Below are positions 17,703 through 27,714 of a stretch of 64,000 nucleotides of DNA, in pieces. The stretch spans positions 45,326 to 109,325 of the forward strand of contig NZ_FOGW01000012.1 in assembly GCF_900111325.1 (NCBI RefSeq), given 5' to 3'. The translations under genes were made by a program, and so were the position numbers. Each line of letters opens with the position of its first letter. Within the stretch, counting starts at the first letter, position 1. The notes beneath the pieces were generated by a model. It did not search any database. It was not told the origin of the DNA and saw nothing but the letters and a program-made list of their open reading frames with translations. The stretch comes from Lachnobacterium bovis. Its GTDB lineage: Bacteria > Bacillota > Clostridia > Lachnospirales > Lachnospiraceae.

Positions 17703-19182
17703 CTTGCACCTCCTGATATTTTCGAATTATAAAGTACATGGTGGTACCATAGCCTTCTTTACTAATAACCCATATTCGACCACCATGATCTTCTACTATT
17801 TTTTTTACAATCGAAAGTCCTATTCCACTTCCTCCTGTAGCTGAATTTCTTGAAGCATCTGCCCTATAAAATCTATCAAAAACGTATGGCAAATCTTTTT
17901 GCGCAATTCCTTTACCGTTGTCTTCTATTTCTGTTTGTATAAAGTCGCCAACATCTTTTACTCTAATATTCAAAAAACCACTTGCTTTATCCATATATTT
18001 AACCGAATTTCCCACAATATTGTTAATTACTCTATTCAATTGTTCTGGATCAGCCACAATTACAGCATCATCATCTGCATAGTTGTAATATGCTAATCCC
18101 ATCCCTCTATTTTCAAGGTCTAAACTTATTTCTTCAATGCAATCATTGTAATATTCCTTTACATTTAATTTAGCAAAATTATATGGAATTCTATTATTAT
18201 CTATCTTCGAATATAATGTAAGTTCATTTATCAAAGCGTCCATGTCATTTGCTTTGTTATAAATGGTTTTTATATATTTTTCCACTTTTTCAGGTGAATT
18301 AGCGACTCCATCTATAATACCTTCTGCATAGCCTTTTACCGCAGTAATTGGAGTCTTTAAATCATGTGCAATGTTACTAATAAGTGCCCTATTCTCTTTT
18401 TCATCATTTACTTTATCTTGTGCATTTGCTTTTAATTTTTTTCTAATCTGATCTAATGCATCATTTAATTTAGCTATTTCATCATCTTTCTCTTTAAAAT
18501 ATTTTGCTTCATAATCTAAATTACCATCTTTTATACTCTCCGCAACTTCACGTGTTTTTTCTATTGGATATACAAAACTAACATATATCCATGAAGTCAC
18601 AAGAATTGCTGTCACTATAAAAATAAACAACATACTTATAAACGTTGTCATCATCATATCTGCTCTTTGCGGCACCGATGCATTAAGTTCTGTAACAACA
18701 TATACTGAAATTATTCCTTCATCAAATTTCTCTTTTATTATCTGCCTAATTAGATACTTTTTTTCTCCTCTTATCAAGGTGGCAAGATACACTGCACTAT
18801 TATCCACATCATTTTTCGAAACTATATCTAAAACATTATCTACATCTTTTTTTCCAACATATACTATCTTACTTCTTTTTTTTATCACTAGGAAGGAATT
18901 GTCTTTTCTTAATTTAGCATTTACTTGATTCAAATATTCCTTTTTTCCTATTTTATCAACATTCTCATTGATATTTTTTTTTGCAAACTCATAATCTTTT
19001 GTCATGTATTTTTCAAAATACGTAATCGTATCGTATACATCAGGAGCTTTATCCATTTCAAATTTTTCGCTTAAATCTTTAATCTGCACATACGTATATA
19101 TGCTCGTAACAACAAACACTAACGTAATTGGCACAATAACCATTAGTAAAAATGCTACGGTAAGTTTCTTCCTCACTTTCAT
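17695..19182 (-). CDS. Membrane sensor histidine kinase
   Basis: Architecture: N-terminal membrane segment (about 8-28), an extracytoplasmic sensor of about 150 residues, a second segment (about 185-207), HAMP linker, HisKA with phospho-accepting His in SNIAHDLKTPITAVKG, and HATPase with N box (NRVINNIVGNSVKY), DNGKG and GGSGIGLSI. The length is about 495 residues. Start at 19182 is preferred because GGAAGGAAAGAT precedes it; the upstream ATG at 19200 has no RBS. Ligand unknown. It pairs with the response regulator downstream. Confidence 0.92.
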   Translation of the reverse strand: MKVRKKLTVAFLLMVIVPITLVFVVTSIYTYVQIKDLSEKFEMDKAPDVYDTITYFEKYMTKDYEFAKKNINENVDKIGKKEYLNQVNAKLRKDNSFLVIKKRSKIVYVGKKDVDNVLDIVSKNDVDNSAVYLATLIRGEKKYLIRQIIKEKFDEGIISVYVVTELNASVPQRADMMMTTFISMLFIFIVTAILVTSWIYVSFVYPIEKTREVAESIKDGNLDYEAKYFKEKDDEIAKLNDALDQIRKKLKANAQDKVNDEKENRALISNIAHDLKTPITAVKGYAEGIIDGVANSPEKVEKYIKTIYNKANDMDALINELTLYSKIDNNRIPYNFAKLNVKEYYNDCIEEISLDLENRGMGLAYYNYADDDAVIVADPEQLNRVINNIVGNSVKYMDKASGFLNIRVKDVGDFIQTEIEDNGKGIAQKDLPYVFDRFYRADASRNSATGGSGIGLSIVKKIVEDHGGRIWVISKEGYGTTMYFIIRKYQEVQDE

Positions 19183-19364
19183 ATCTTTCCTTCCTCTCAT
19201 AATAAGGAATTTCTTATAGTATATTTATCGTATTTTTTACGTAACGCTTTAACATTATAAAATAAAAATTAATTTTTTATTAAATTTATTTATTCAATTA
19301 TAAAATCATCTTTTCATAGATCTACCATGCTTCTTTGCATAAGAGCTAACATTTGTTTTTATAT

Positions 19365-19392
19365 TAAAAAAGACCATCAACGAGTGATGATC
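19365..19392 (-). terminator. Terminator of the peptide/transport operon
   Basis: Arms GATCATCA / TGATGGTC with loop CTCGT and six T on the minus strand. The upstream arm overlaps the last codons of the MacB-like gene, so it closes the 19377-27685 operon and separates it from the two-component system. Confidence 0.85.
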
Positions 19393-20498
19393 TTAGTTCC
19401 AACTAACACAAACATCATAATAAACACATACTTTAAATCATACATGCACGATTTAAATGCTTCTATTATTTGATATTGGTTATCTAATTTACTTATTAAT
19501 TCAAAATGTTTCCAGGTTACTATTTCTTGCCACGCTAATTCTTTAAAAAACACAAAATCAGACCATTGCGTTGGCAAAAAATCTCTTGGAATAATGATGC
19601 TTCTAAACGTAATCAAGCATACTATAACTATTAAAACTGTAACTATTTTTATATACCACCCATTAAAATCAGGAGTTTTATCAAATACATCCCATTCTCT
19701 AATAGGTGTCTTTTGAATTAGTTTATATCCCTTATGATTCAACCACTTACACAATCTGATAATCTGAATCTTTTTATATTTACATATGAAAAGTATTAAT
19801 AATAACATCTGTAATAATACAACCATTTTTATTAAACTATCTGCATAAAAATACAATCTTTCATACATATATCTTTCTTTTTCCATAGAAAATGAAATCA
19901 TATCTGCCTGAGTTCCTTCTTCTACGGATATAGCATATGGTTTATATGCCGTACCATATTTTAAAACCTGCTCTTTTGCTTCCTTTGATTTCTCATTTAC
20001 TTCTGCAAAAATTCCCTCATCAACATCTTTTGCTACATCAGAAACAATATACTCTACTCCATTGATTTGGAGTTTTATTCCTTTTGCATTAAAAGTTCCT
20101 AAAAGATCAAAAGCTGTCTTTTTTCCTAAAATGCAACAATTATTATCATCTTTATACAATTCCACATCAGAATTAACTATATTTTTACTATTACCACAAA
20201 AGTAAATAACTTTTTGATTATTAGTTGTCTCTATTCCTTCTACTTTAACTGATTTATAACCCGAATCTCCCCAAAAAGTATATTTGGGTAATTCAGTTTT
20301 TTTCAATGACTTTAAATTATTACTGACCTGTTCCGGAGATAAAGGCATATCCTCATATGAGTAATCAATTCTATTCTTGACATTTCCTATATTGTTTCTT
20401 TGATTTATTGCAGATGCTTCCATAAAAAGCATTACAGCAATTATAAACGCTATCAAAATATGAATACTTCTAATGTATTTCATTTTACTTTTTATCAA
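19377..20498 (-). CDS. MacB-like membrane protein with extracytoplasmic domain
   Basis: After one N-terminal membrane segment comes a soluble domain of about 180 residues, then three further membrane segments near the C-terminal half. The domain contains a stretch (KKTAFDLLGTFNAKG then IQINGVEYIVSDVA-type strands) like the core domain of MacB/FtsX permeases. The full FtsX layout is not clear, so this is a family resemblance only. The TTG at 20498 has a GGGAG RBS and overlaps the adaptor gene by 14 bp; the ATG at 20483, just after the adaptor stop, is an alternative. No own ATPase is encoded nearby. Confidence 0.55.
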   Translation of the reverse strand: MIKSKMKYIRSIHILIAFIIAVMLFMEASAINQRNNIGNVKNRIDYSYEDMPLSPEQVSNNLKSLKKTELPKYTFWGDSGYKSVKVEGIETTNNQKVIYFCGNSKNIVNSDVELYKDDNNCCILGKKTAFDLLGTFNAKGIKLQINGVEYIVSDVAKDVDEGIFAEVNEKSKEAKEQVLKYGTAYKPYAISVEEGTQADMISFSMEKERYMYERLYFYADSLIKMVVLLQMLLLILFICKYKKIQIIRLCKWLNHKGYKLIQKTPIREWDVFDKTPDFNGWYIKIVTVLIVIVCLITFRSIIIPRDFLPTQWSDFVFFKELAWQEIVTWKHFELISKLDNQYQIIEAFKSCMYDLKYVFIMMFVLVGTKIITR

Positions 20499-21885
20499 CT
20501 TTATCTCCCTCACTTATGGCCTTAGTTGCTGTTGTAACTATTGGTGTAACGTAGTCTAAATCGCCTGAAACAGCTACTTTATTCGCATTCTTGTCTAATA
20601 CTTTAACATTTACCTTCTTTACAATATAAGATGATCCTAGAATAGTATCCTTCTCTTCTAAAACATAAACACAAAACTCTCCATTATCTTGTCGTAAAGC
20701 TGATCTGTCTAATACGTACTGATAACTTTTTGATGCCGCTTCAATTTTTGCTCTAACAGTATCTGAAATCTTTACGTCATCGCTTGTAGTCTCTAAAATT
20801 GCCACATAACTTGTTACACCACTTCCTTCTGGTATTCCTGCATCTGATGGCATATCACTTAGCTGACCACTAGCTCCAGAACTATCTGCACTACCAACAT
20901 TATCACTACTATTAGTTGTCTTTGGTCCAACTGAAATCAATTCTGCCTTGATTCTTTTTTCTTTCGAATTATAAATTTTTATTTTGCCTTTTAAATTTAA
21001 AAGATTGTACTCTTGTTCATTTAAAGTGACCTCTATTTGCTTTGCCTCATTTTTACTAGCCATATGGATAAAAGCTTCAGCTGTTGTCATATTACCATTT
21101 TTTATGGAAACTTCTGTAATAATTCCATCTTCAGGAGCCTTTATCATTCCTCCATTTGAAACAACTTCATTTATTTTATTAAGCGCATCTTGTTTTTCTT
21201 CCAAATCACTTTTTTGTGTTCCTTCATCTTGCTGTGGAAGTGCAGCTTCATCTACTGCTTTTTTTGCATTATCAATTTCGATTTTTGCGTTATTGATTAC
21301 ATCATTATACTCTTGTTGCTTTTGTTTAATATCATCCTGCAAACTTTTCTTTGTTTCTGCAATTGATTTTGCATCATCATCTGTAGATGGTTTGTAATTA
21401 TTTAATTGATTTTGAGAATCCATTAAATTTTGTTTTGCCTGAGCAATTTTCTGATTATTAGAATTCACAGCATTATCATAATCTGTCTTTGCCTGAGATG
21501 ACTTCATACTATTGGTTGCCTTACTCACATCTAGGCTTGCTTTTGCTGCATTGTACTCATTTTGAGCTTTCTTTTGGAGTTCACTTATTGTTTTTTGATC
21601 AAATTCAATTAATGACTCCCCTTTACAAACTGTCTGCCCAACCTTACACTTCACTTTAGAAACTCTTAAATTTTCTATACTATATAAAGCAATATCTGAC
21701 TCCGATTTTACATTACCTTGTTCTTCAAAATCATTATCTAAAGAGCCTTCATTAGCTGTAATTGTTTCTACTAAAGGTGTGCACAATGAACTTATCTGTC
21801 TTGATGCATAGGTACATAATGCTATTACTACTAATACTGTCAAAAAAAGTTTCTTTCTTTTTTTAGTAATCTTTTCTCCTATCAT
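20485..21885 (-). CDS. HlyD-family efflux adaptor
   Basis: A 466-residue membrane-fusion-type protein. An N-terminal membrane anchor (about 12-30) is followed by a lipoyl-like beta segment (VKCKVGQTVCKGESLIEFD), a long charged coiled coil (about 95-215, rich in Lys, Gln, Asp, Ala), and a returning beta segment (IKAPEDGIITEVSIKNG). A beta-barrel part follows near the C-terminus. In Gram-positives such adaptors work with C39-type ABC exporters or MacB-like permeases. Both types of partner gene are in this operon. Confidence 0.85.
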   Translation of the reverse strand: MIGEKITKKRKKLFLTVLVVIALCTYASRQISSLCTPLVETITANEGSLDNDFEEQGNVKSESDIALYSIENLRVSKVKCKVGQTVCKGESLIEFDQKTISELQKKAQNEYNAAKASLDVSKATNSMKSSQAKTDYDNAVNSNNQKIAQAKQNLMDSQNQLNNYKPSTDDDAKSIAETKKSLQDDIKQKQQEYNDVINNAKIEIDNAKKAVDEAALPQQDEGTQKSDLEEKQDALNKINEVVSNGGMIKAPEDGIITEVSIKNGNMTTAEAFIHMASKNEAKQIEVTLNEQEYNLLNLKGKIKIYNSKEKRIKAELISVGPKTTNSSDNVGSADSSGASGQLSDMPSDAGIPEGSGVTSYVAILETTSDDVKISDTVRAKIEAASKSYQYVLDRSALRQDNGEFCVYVLEEKDTILGSSYIVKKVNVKVLDKNANKVAVSGDLDYVTPIVTTATKAISEGDKVDKK

Positions 21886-21932
21886 AATTTCTTCCTCTGT
21901 CTTGCTAACTTATGTTAATTACTCTGTTTTAC

Positions 21933-22784
21933 TTATTTACTTTCTCCTAGCGAAGCAACTCCATTTTCCAATTCTTCCGAGAACTCTCTAAAGAGTGCTA
22001 TACACGGAATGATCATTATTACTGATGCTCCAAATGCGTATCTTGCATTTGACAAATCTATCTTTGGCAAAAATAATGATAACGTCCATAAACTTTTTGT
22101 TTTTAAAAAAATCATTGGTTGTTCAACTATATTCCAATATTCAAGAAAATTTAAAATCATTGATGAAATAATTCCAGGTGTTGCAAGTGGAACAGCTATT
22201 TTAGTAAATATTGTAAAATCATTTGCACCATCAATTTCAGCCGCTTCAACTAAACTGTCTGGAATATTCTTGAATGAGCCTAGCATCAAAAAAACTGGAA
22301 ACGATTGAAAAATACCAATCACTATAATACCGATTAAAGTATCTAGTAATCCTAATTTTTCCAACATTATATACTGTGGCAACATTACTGTCTGAAATGG
22401 TAAAAACATTATTATCAAATATAAAAATTCAACTATTTTCTTACCTTTAAATTTATATTTAGCCAATGCCCAAGCTGCCGGCATACCAACCACAACTTGT
22501 CCAACTGTAACACTTATTGCTACTTTCATTGAATTCCAAAAAGCCACAAAATACTCCGGGCTATCAAAAAGTACTTTTATATATGCTTTAAATGAAATTT
22601 CTATTGGAAAAATAATCCAACTTGTATAAGAGTTTTTTTCTTCTCCTAATGGTCCTAAACAATGTAGTAACGTTGTATCTGTCATACATGCGCCTACAAA
22701 AAGTAATATTATTGGCATCATGCAAAACAACATTAGAATTAACATTATACAGTTAACCATTATATTCAATTTTTTATTTTTCAT
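21933..22784 (-). CDS. CUT1-type ABC permease, MalG-like
   Basis: The 283-residue protein has six membrane segments and the EAA loop EAAEIDGANDFTIFTKIAVPLA, which docks with the ATPase of carbohydrate-type importers. It overlaps the start region of the MalF-like gene by 11 bp, so the two permeases are coupled. No CUT1 ATPase gene is present in the window; in Firmicutes a shared MsmX-type ATPase commonly serves several such systems. Its pairing with a peptide exporter operon is unusual. Confidence 0.88.
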   Translation of the reverse strand: MKNKKLNIMVNCIMLILMLFCMMPIILLFVGACMTDTTLLHCLGPLGEEKNSYTSWIIFPIEISFKAYIKVLFDSPEYFVAFWNSMKVAISVTVGQVVVGMPAAWALAKYKFKGKKIVEFLYLIIMFLPFQTVMLPQYIMLEKLGLLDTLIGIIVIGIFQSFPVFLMLGSFKNIPDSLVEAAEIDGANDFTIFTKIAVPLATPGIISSMILNFLEYWNIVEQPMIFLKTKSLWTLSLFLPKIDLSNARYAFGASVIMIIPCIALFREFSEELENGVASLGESK

Positions 22785-23628
22785 AATTAACTGCTCCTAA
22801 TTTCTTTACAAATAATGCAAGAAGTGTAATAACTATTAAATTAATAGTTGCCGCTGTTGCCATCTTATTTATCTCCAATTCTCTGAACCAATTGTTAAAT
22901 AAATGTTGCAACATATATATTCCATCTGCAGGATAATCGCCTGCAATTAAATATGCTTCCCTATAAATTTTAAATGTATTAATCACTCCTAGGATTATTT
23001 GAAGTACAATTGTTGGGATAATATTTGGCAAAGTTATATACCAAAATTTAGCATAACGTCCTGCTCCATCAATATCTGCTGCTTCATATATTTCCTCCGG
23101 AACTGCCAAAAGTCCAACCAACCATATAATTGTACAGTAACCTAAATTTTTCCATATAAAGCTTAAAATTAATACATAAAATGAAGCGTCCGTAGTTAAC
23201 CATTGTACTCCTGAAATGCCAAAAATATGTAAGAAACCATTAACAAATCCCTTACTATCAAAAAGGAACCTCCAAACAATAATTAATGATACTACAGGTA
23301 TTGTCATTGGTAGTAACAATACCTGTTTTAATTGTTTTTCTAGCCATACGTTATCTACTATTTTTACCGCAATCCATAAAGAAAGCATCAAAATAATTGG
23401 CACACCTAAAAAAATAAATCTTATTGTATTTACAGCTGCAAGTTTAAATGCTTCATTATTAAATACTTCTATATAATTATTTATACCCACAAATTCAGAG
23501 CCTTCACAATTAACAAATGATCTTCTTACAACATCAAGCAATGGATATATGTAAAAAATACACACTCCTATAAAACTTGGTATTAAGAAAAACCATGCTT
23601 TTGAAATTTTGCTTTTCTTATTTTTCAT
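22774..23628 (-). CDS. CUT1-type ABC permease, MalF-like
   Basis: The 284-residue protein has six membrane segments, an N-terminal KAWFFLIPSFIGV-type start typical of MalF/UgpA permeases, and the EAA loop YEAADIDGAGRYAKFWYITLPN. It overlaps the end of the exporter gene at 23618 by 11 bp. Together with the MalG-like protein and the binding protein at 25288 it would form an importer, whose substrate is unknown. Confidence 0.9.
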   Translation of the reverse strand: MKNKKSKISKAWFFLIPSFIGVCIFYIYPLLDVVRRSFVNCEGSEFVGINNYIEVFNNEAFKLAAVNTIRFIFLGVPIILMLSLWIAVKIVDNVWLEKQLKQVLLLPMTIPVVSLIIVWRFLFDSKGFVNGFLHIFGISGVQWLTTDASFYVLILSFIWKNLGYCTIIWLVGLLAVPEEIYEAADIDGAGRYAKFWYITLPNIIPTIVLQIILGVINTFKIYREAYLIAGDYPADGIYMLQHLFNNWFRELEINKMATAATINLIVITLLALFVKKLGAVNYEK

Positions 23629-25284
23629 TTCTTACTCCATCTAGCTTAATTATACTGTCACACATATTTGAAAGTTCTTTGTTATGTAAAATAAAAATTG
23701 TTGTTTTATTTTTACGATATTCTTTTATGAATTTAATAATACTTTTGCTACTTACCTCATCTATATTACTAGTTCCCTCATCAATTATCAAAATATCAGG
23801 ATTTTTTAACAATCCTCTTGCTAAAATTATTTTTTGTCTTTGTCCTCCTGATAATTGTGCGCCGTTTTCCCCTAGCATTGTATTATCTCCATCATCTAAA
23901 GACTCAACAATTTCATCAATCTGGCACATACTACACACATTATTATATATTTTTTTATCTATATCATTTTCAAGAGTTATGTTATCCTTTATAGTTCCAT
24001 ACAACAATCTTGAATTTTGTGATATATAATATATATGATTACGAATTTCTCTTAAATTCATTTCATATATCGATGTCCCACATACCTTAATATCACCTTG
24101 ATTACATTTATAAAAACCCACCAATAATTTTGCTAGTGTTGTCTTCCCACAACCACTCTTTCCAACTATTGCGGTAGTAATTCCTTGCTTAATAAAAAAG
24201 GTTTTATTCTCAAAAACTATTTTATTGTTATATTCAAAACAAAGGTTTTTAAACTCTATATCTCCATCTTTAAATCTAATTTCTTTTGTATGATTCCACT
24301 CTTCTTCTTCATTTTCAATATTTAATATATCATCTAATCTTGCAAATGAAACGACTGAATCCTGTAAACTTAGTTGAATTCTAACAAAAGAAACCACTGG
24401 TTCAACAAAATAACCTTCTACAGAAATAAATAATAAAAGTGTTCCAACAGTTAATTCTCCGTTAATAATACTGTTCATACCAATTGCCAACATAGCAATT
24501 GCAATCACATTATCTAGAATATCAACAACAAATGAATAAGAATTAAACAAAGTAAAGTTATACTAATCTTATATAGTATAAAAATACTTATAATCATCAC
24601 AACAAATTCTATTATAATGTTAAAGATTTCGTAAAAAATCAAATTTGAAATACTTTCTATTTCTTCAAATCTAGACAATATTTCTCCTGTTCTATAATTA
24701 TCCAACATTTTAATTGGCGCACTCATAATTTTTGTTATAAATTTATTCTGAAGATTAACACCAATTTTTTTTGCCATATTCGCCGAAACTCTGTCTCTGA
24801 GCATTTTACACAAACTCATAATAACATACATAATTCCAAGCCCGATTAATGTTATAAAAAACATATCAGTTTTTCTATCATAAATGTATGAATCCATTAT
24901 ATCTTGGTATGCAAATGCTACTACATATTGCAAAACCATAATAATTATAGCTAGTACCGTAGAAATTACAAACACCTTTTTTCTTGTTATTTTCCTCACT
25001 ACAATAAAATGGCAAAAATTGTTTTCTGAAATTCCATGTGCAATAAAAGGGCCACATATTTCTTCCTCTAACAATTCTTCGAAACTACCTTCTAATGGTT
25101 CAGTTTCAAATCCATATTTTTTAGCGACTCTACAAATATCATAAATACTTACGCCACTTGTTGTCACCTGAAAACTTTTTCTAAAATTGGAAAGTCTATC
25201 TCTTATGCCCCAATATTTACATATTGAGGCAAAAGCTGCGACTCCACAATCCTTTTCATCATGTTGTCTCACTCCAAAAAACAT
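23618..25284 (-). pseudogene. C39 peptidase/ABC exporter (PCAT), broken by two deletions
   Basis: Two frames together look like a peptidase-containing ABC transporter, which removes double-glycine leaders and exports the peptide. The first frame (24514-25284) has the C39 domain with Cys13 in KDCGVAA and His92. It then passes straight into a membrane segment after about residue 107, so the last third of C39 with the catalytic Asp is missing. It stops in the middle of the membrane domain. The second frame (23618-24550), shifted, resumes near the end of the membrane domain and has Walker A GKSGCGKTT, LSGGQ and LIIDEGTS. About 100 residues of membrane domain are absent at the junction near 24530. 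The total is about 560 residues against about 700 or more in the family. Probably non-functional. Confidence 0.75.
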
Positions 25285-25287
25285 AAC

Positions 25288-27411
25288 TTAGTTTTCCTTC
25301 TGATATAACTTAACCTTCTGTATTACATTCTTAGTTGCATCATCTATAGTTACTTTGCCCTTATTTAATAAGTTTACCTGTTCGTATACAATATCTTCGC
25401 ACGAAGAATCAACAATTATCGGTTTTCTTAAACCCTTCATAAATTCAGTATACTTCATTTGTTGTTCAGCATTTAAACATGGTAACTGGTCAGTTCCTTC
25501 GAAGATATATGTAGATGATGAATAAAAACTATCTAAAGCATCTAAATTTACTGGAATGCCTTCCAATTTGTCGCTTTCTTGATTTGATTTATTAATGGAC
25601 TCTATTATAAAATCCTCTGCAATTTTCTTTTTTTTACTTTTTTTATTAATTGCCATACGATACAATGGCGTATACTTATTCTCTTTAATAACCTTATAAG
25701 TTAGATTTGAGTTTTGATCTAATTTTGCTAATTCTACAAGTCCACCATTTGCAACTATCGCTTCAATGCTTGCCTGTGCTTTTCCTTTATTTACACTATA
25801 ACAGCCCGATTCTTGATAAATCATACCCTTCATAGAAAGCATATCAAAAGACAACTCTTCATCTTCAGCACCTGTTTTCTTTTTTATATTTATAAGTTTA
25901 TTTGCCAATTTGAAATAATCACGTATTTCGCTTTCATTTAACTTCCCGTTTTCTATATTAGTTGAAAGATAATTTTTATATATCTGCTTCATTATTTCAC
26001 AATATGTCTCTGTAATATATGCTGGTTTTGATTTCTTACCCATTTCATCAAAATCGTTATATATTTTTCTTATAGAATCTGCATTTGTGAATTTCTTAGT
26101 TCCAGCTTGAACTGAAAAACTAAAATGAGTCGGAATTTCATAAGCTGTCTTTGAATCCTCTTCCAATATATTATTAAAAACATTATACTTAGATTCAATC
26201 TTATTTCTTAATTCAGTTATATCTTCTAATACTCCACTTTTTTTCATTTTTTTAGTTGATAATCCATCCACTATAATAATATCTGGTCCATTACCAGATA
26301 AGAGCTCTGTATTTACTTTTTTTATAGCATCTGATGATGTTGTATTTTCATCATTTTCAGGAATCCCCACTTCTAATTCCACATTTGTTTCTGGATGTTT
26401 AGATGCATATTCCCTTACAATATTGTTTATATAAATATTCTGATATAACGAATATATTTTTATATTATTTTTTCTCTTTATTTTTTTATCAGAAATATAC
26501 ACAAGCTTATTTGTTATATCATTCGATGTTTGAACTAATATCCCATTTTCAAAATATTGACTATCCATTAAAATTGTTGTTCTAGAATTAATTGTTGCAT
26601 TAACAAGTTTCTTTTTGCTTTTAAGTTTTCCATTTGTAAATGTATAAACATTATTCTGTGTTAACATTTTTATTCTATCTTTATCATCAGAAGACATTGT
26701 TACATTCATGGTTCCATCTTCTGATACTTTATTTAATTTCTTTATTAATTTATCATTTTTCACTTCTTTATAAGTTTTCTGTTCAAAAGCTTTGACGCTT
26801 CCTTCTTGTTCAAGATAATACAGGCCGTTTGCCTTAGTTAATGAATCAATTTTTCCTGAAAACTGACCATGTGTACTAAACATTTTTTCACCGTTTTCAG
26901 AATAAACAGTTCCTTTTTTCACAAAAAAGACATCATCTCCAACTATTTCTAATTGATCTATACCTTCGTTATTAACTGACTGCTCTTTTCCATCCACAAT
27001 TTTATTTAAAACATAATTATCTGGCTCTTTAGAATTTTCTTCTGTGTTGTTTTGTGACTCATTATCTGTCAAAATATAACTATCACCATTTGTTTTTAAT
27101 ACCGCTTGATCAATTCTAGAATTCACCTCTGGACTATTCTTATCAAGTTTTTCCCATTTCTTTCCAAAATCAGATGTTTTATATGTTCCAACATATTTTT
27201 TATCTGTATCTGTTCCCAAAATATAAATACTATTTTTATCTGTTGTAAATGCGGCTACACTTGAAACTTCATTTGGAAGCGCAACTTGATTTTCATATAC
27301 TTTAGCTATATCATCTTCTTTTTTTGATTTTCCACATCCAGTAATTCCGGTAGTACATAGCATCATAATCAAACTAAGACCGATACATATTTTTCTGTTT
27401 CTTTTTAACAT
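25288..27411 (-). CDS. Lipoprotein solute-binding protein with Asp-box N-terminal region
   Basis: This 707-residue protein has a lipobox GITGC (Cys26). Residues about 45-310 look like repeated beta strands with an Asp-box-like SDFGKKW (80-87), as in BNR/sialidase-type propellers. From about residue 325 onward it resembles an extracellular solute-binding protein of the sugar type (YASKHPETNVELEVG, NGPDIIIVDG, and a C-terminal EEDF/QVNLLNKGKVTID-like end). Usual binding proteins are 400-550 residues, so the N-terminal part is an extra domain. It lies between the double-glycine peptide gene and the exporter gene, upstream of two CUT1 permeases. The ligand is unknown. Confidence 0.75.
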   Translation of the reverse strand: MLKRNRKICIGLSLIMMLCTTGITGCGKSKKEDDIAKVYENQVALPNEVSSVAAFTTDKNSIYILGTDTDKKYVGTYKTSDFGKKWEKLDKNSPEVNSRIDQAVLKTNGDSYILTDNESQNNTEENSKEPDNYVLNKIVDGKEQSVNNEGIDQLEIVGDDVFFVKKGTVYSENGEKMFSTHGQFSGKIDSLTKANGLYYLEQEGSVKAFEQKTYKEVKNDKLIKKLNKVSEDGTMNVTMSSDDKDRIKMLTQNNVYTFTNGKLKSKKKLVNATINSRTTILMDSQYFENGILVQTSNDITNKLVYISDKKIKRKNNIKIYSLYQNIYINNIVREYASKHPETNVELEVGIPENDENTTSSDAIKKVNTELLSGNGPDIIIVDGLSTKKMKKSGVLEDITELRNKIESKYNVFNNILEEDSKTAYEIPTHFSFSVQAGTKKFTNADSIRKIYNDFDEMGKKSKPAYITETYCEIMKQIYKNYLSTNIENGKLNESEIRDYFKLANKLINIKKKTGAEDEELSFDMLSMKGMIYQESGCYSVNKGKAQASIEAIVANGGLVELAKLDQNSNLTYKVIKENKYTPLYRMAINKKSKKKKIAEDFIIESINKSNQESDKLEGIPVNLDALDSFYSSSTYIFEGTDQLPCLNAEQQMKYTEFMKGLRKPIIVDSSCEDIVYEQVNLLNKGKVTIDDATKNVIQKVKLYQKEN

Positions 27412-27439
27412 TTTATCTCCTTATATATAACATAAATTT

Positions 27440-27462
27440 GACCAGAAAATACTTTCCTGGTC
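27440..27462 (-). promoter_or_regulatory. Intercistronic hairpin between peptide and binding-protein genes
   Basis: Arms GACCAG / CTGGTC with an 11-nt loop and no T tract, between the peptide stop codon and the RBS of the next gene. Such hairpins can protect an upstream message and give a higher yield of the peptide than of the transporters; that role is inferred. Confidence 0.5.
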
Positions 27463-27487
27463 TATCATATTATTGCTCTTTTAATTA

Positions 27488-27685
27488 TTATTTAACACAA
27501 AAAACTGATGTCTTATGTTTTCCTCGGTATCTTCCATAATGTACTCCTCCCCAATAACTTGCGTCTGCTTCGCTTCCAAACGCCTTACTAGAGTATCTAT
27601 TAACACCACAAAACCAATGCCAACCTTTTCCTATGCTTTTTCCACCAACTATATTCTTTGTGTTTTTTTCTGATATTTTCTTCAT
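27488..27685 (-). CDS. Double-glycine leader peptide, bacteriocin-like
   Basis: The 65-residue product has a leader MKKISEKNTKNIVGG ending in the GG processing motif used by C39 peptidases. A core of about 50 residues follows, rich in Gly, Trp, Tyr, His, Lys and Arg, with two Cys (one near the start, one at the third residue from the end) that could form a disulfide. The ATG at 27685 has GGAG at 8 bp; a TTG two codons upstream is too close to the RBS. A good promoter lies just upstream. It may be a class II-type bacteriocin or a signalling peptide. Its likely exporter in the same operon appears broken. No immunity gene is recognised next to it. Confidence 0.75.
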   Translation of the reverse strand: MKKISEKNTKNIVGGKSIGKGWHWFCGVNRYSSKAFGSEADASYWGGVHYGRYRGKHKTSVFCVK

Positions 27686-27714
27686 ATTCAAGTCTCCTTT
27701 CTTTGACTTTTAGT

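Noticed and set aside
19377..19392. Two-component system as part of the peptide operon
   Set aside because: A strong terminator lies between them, so a shared transcript is unlikely; functional linkage is still possible.
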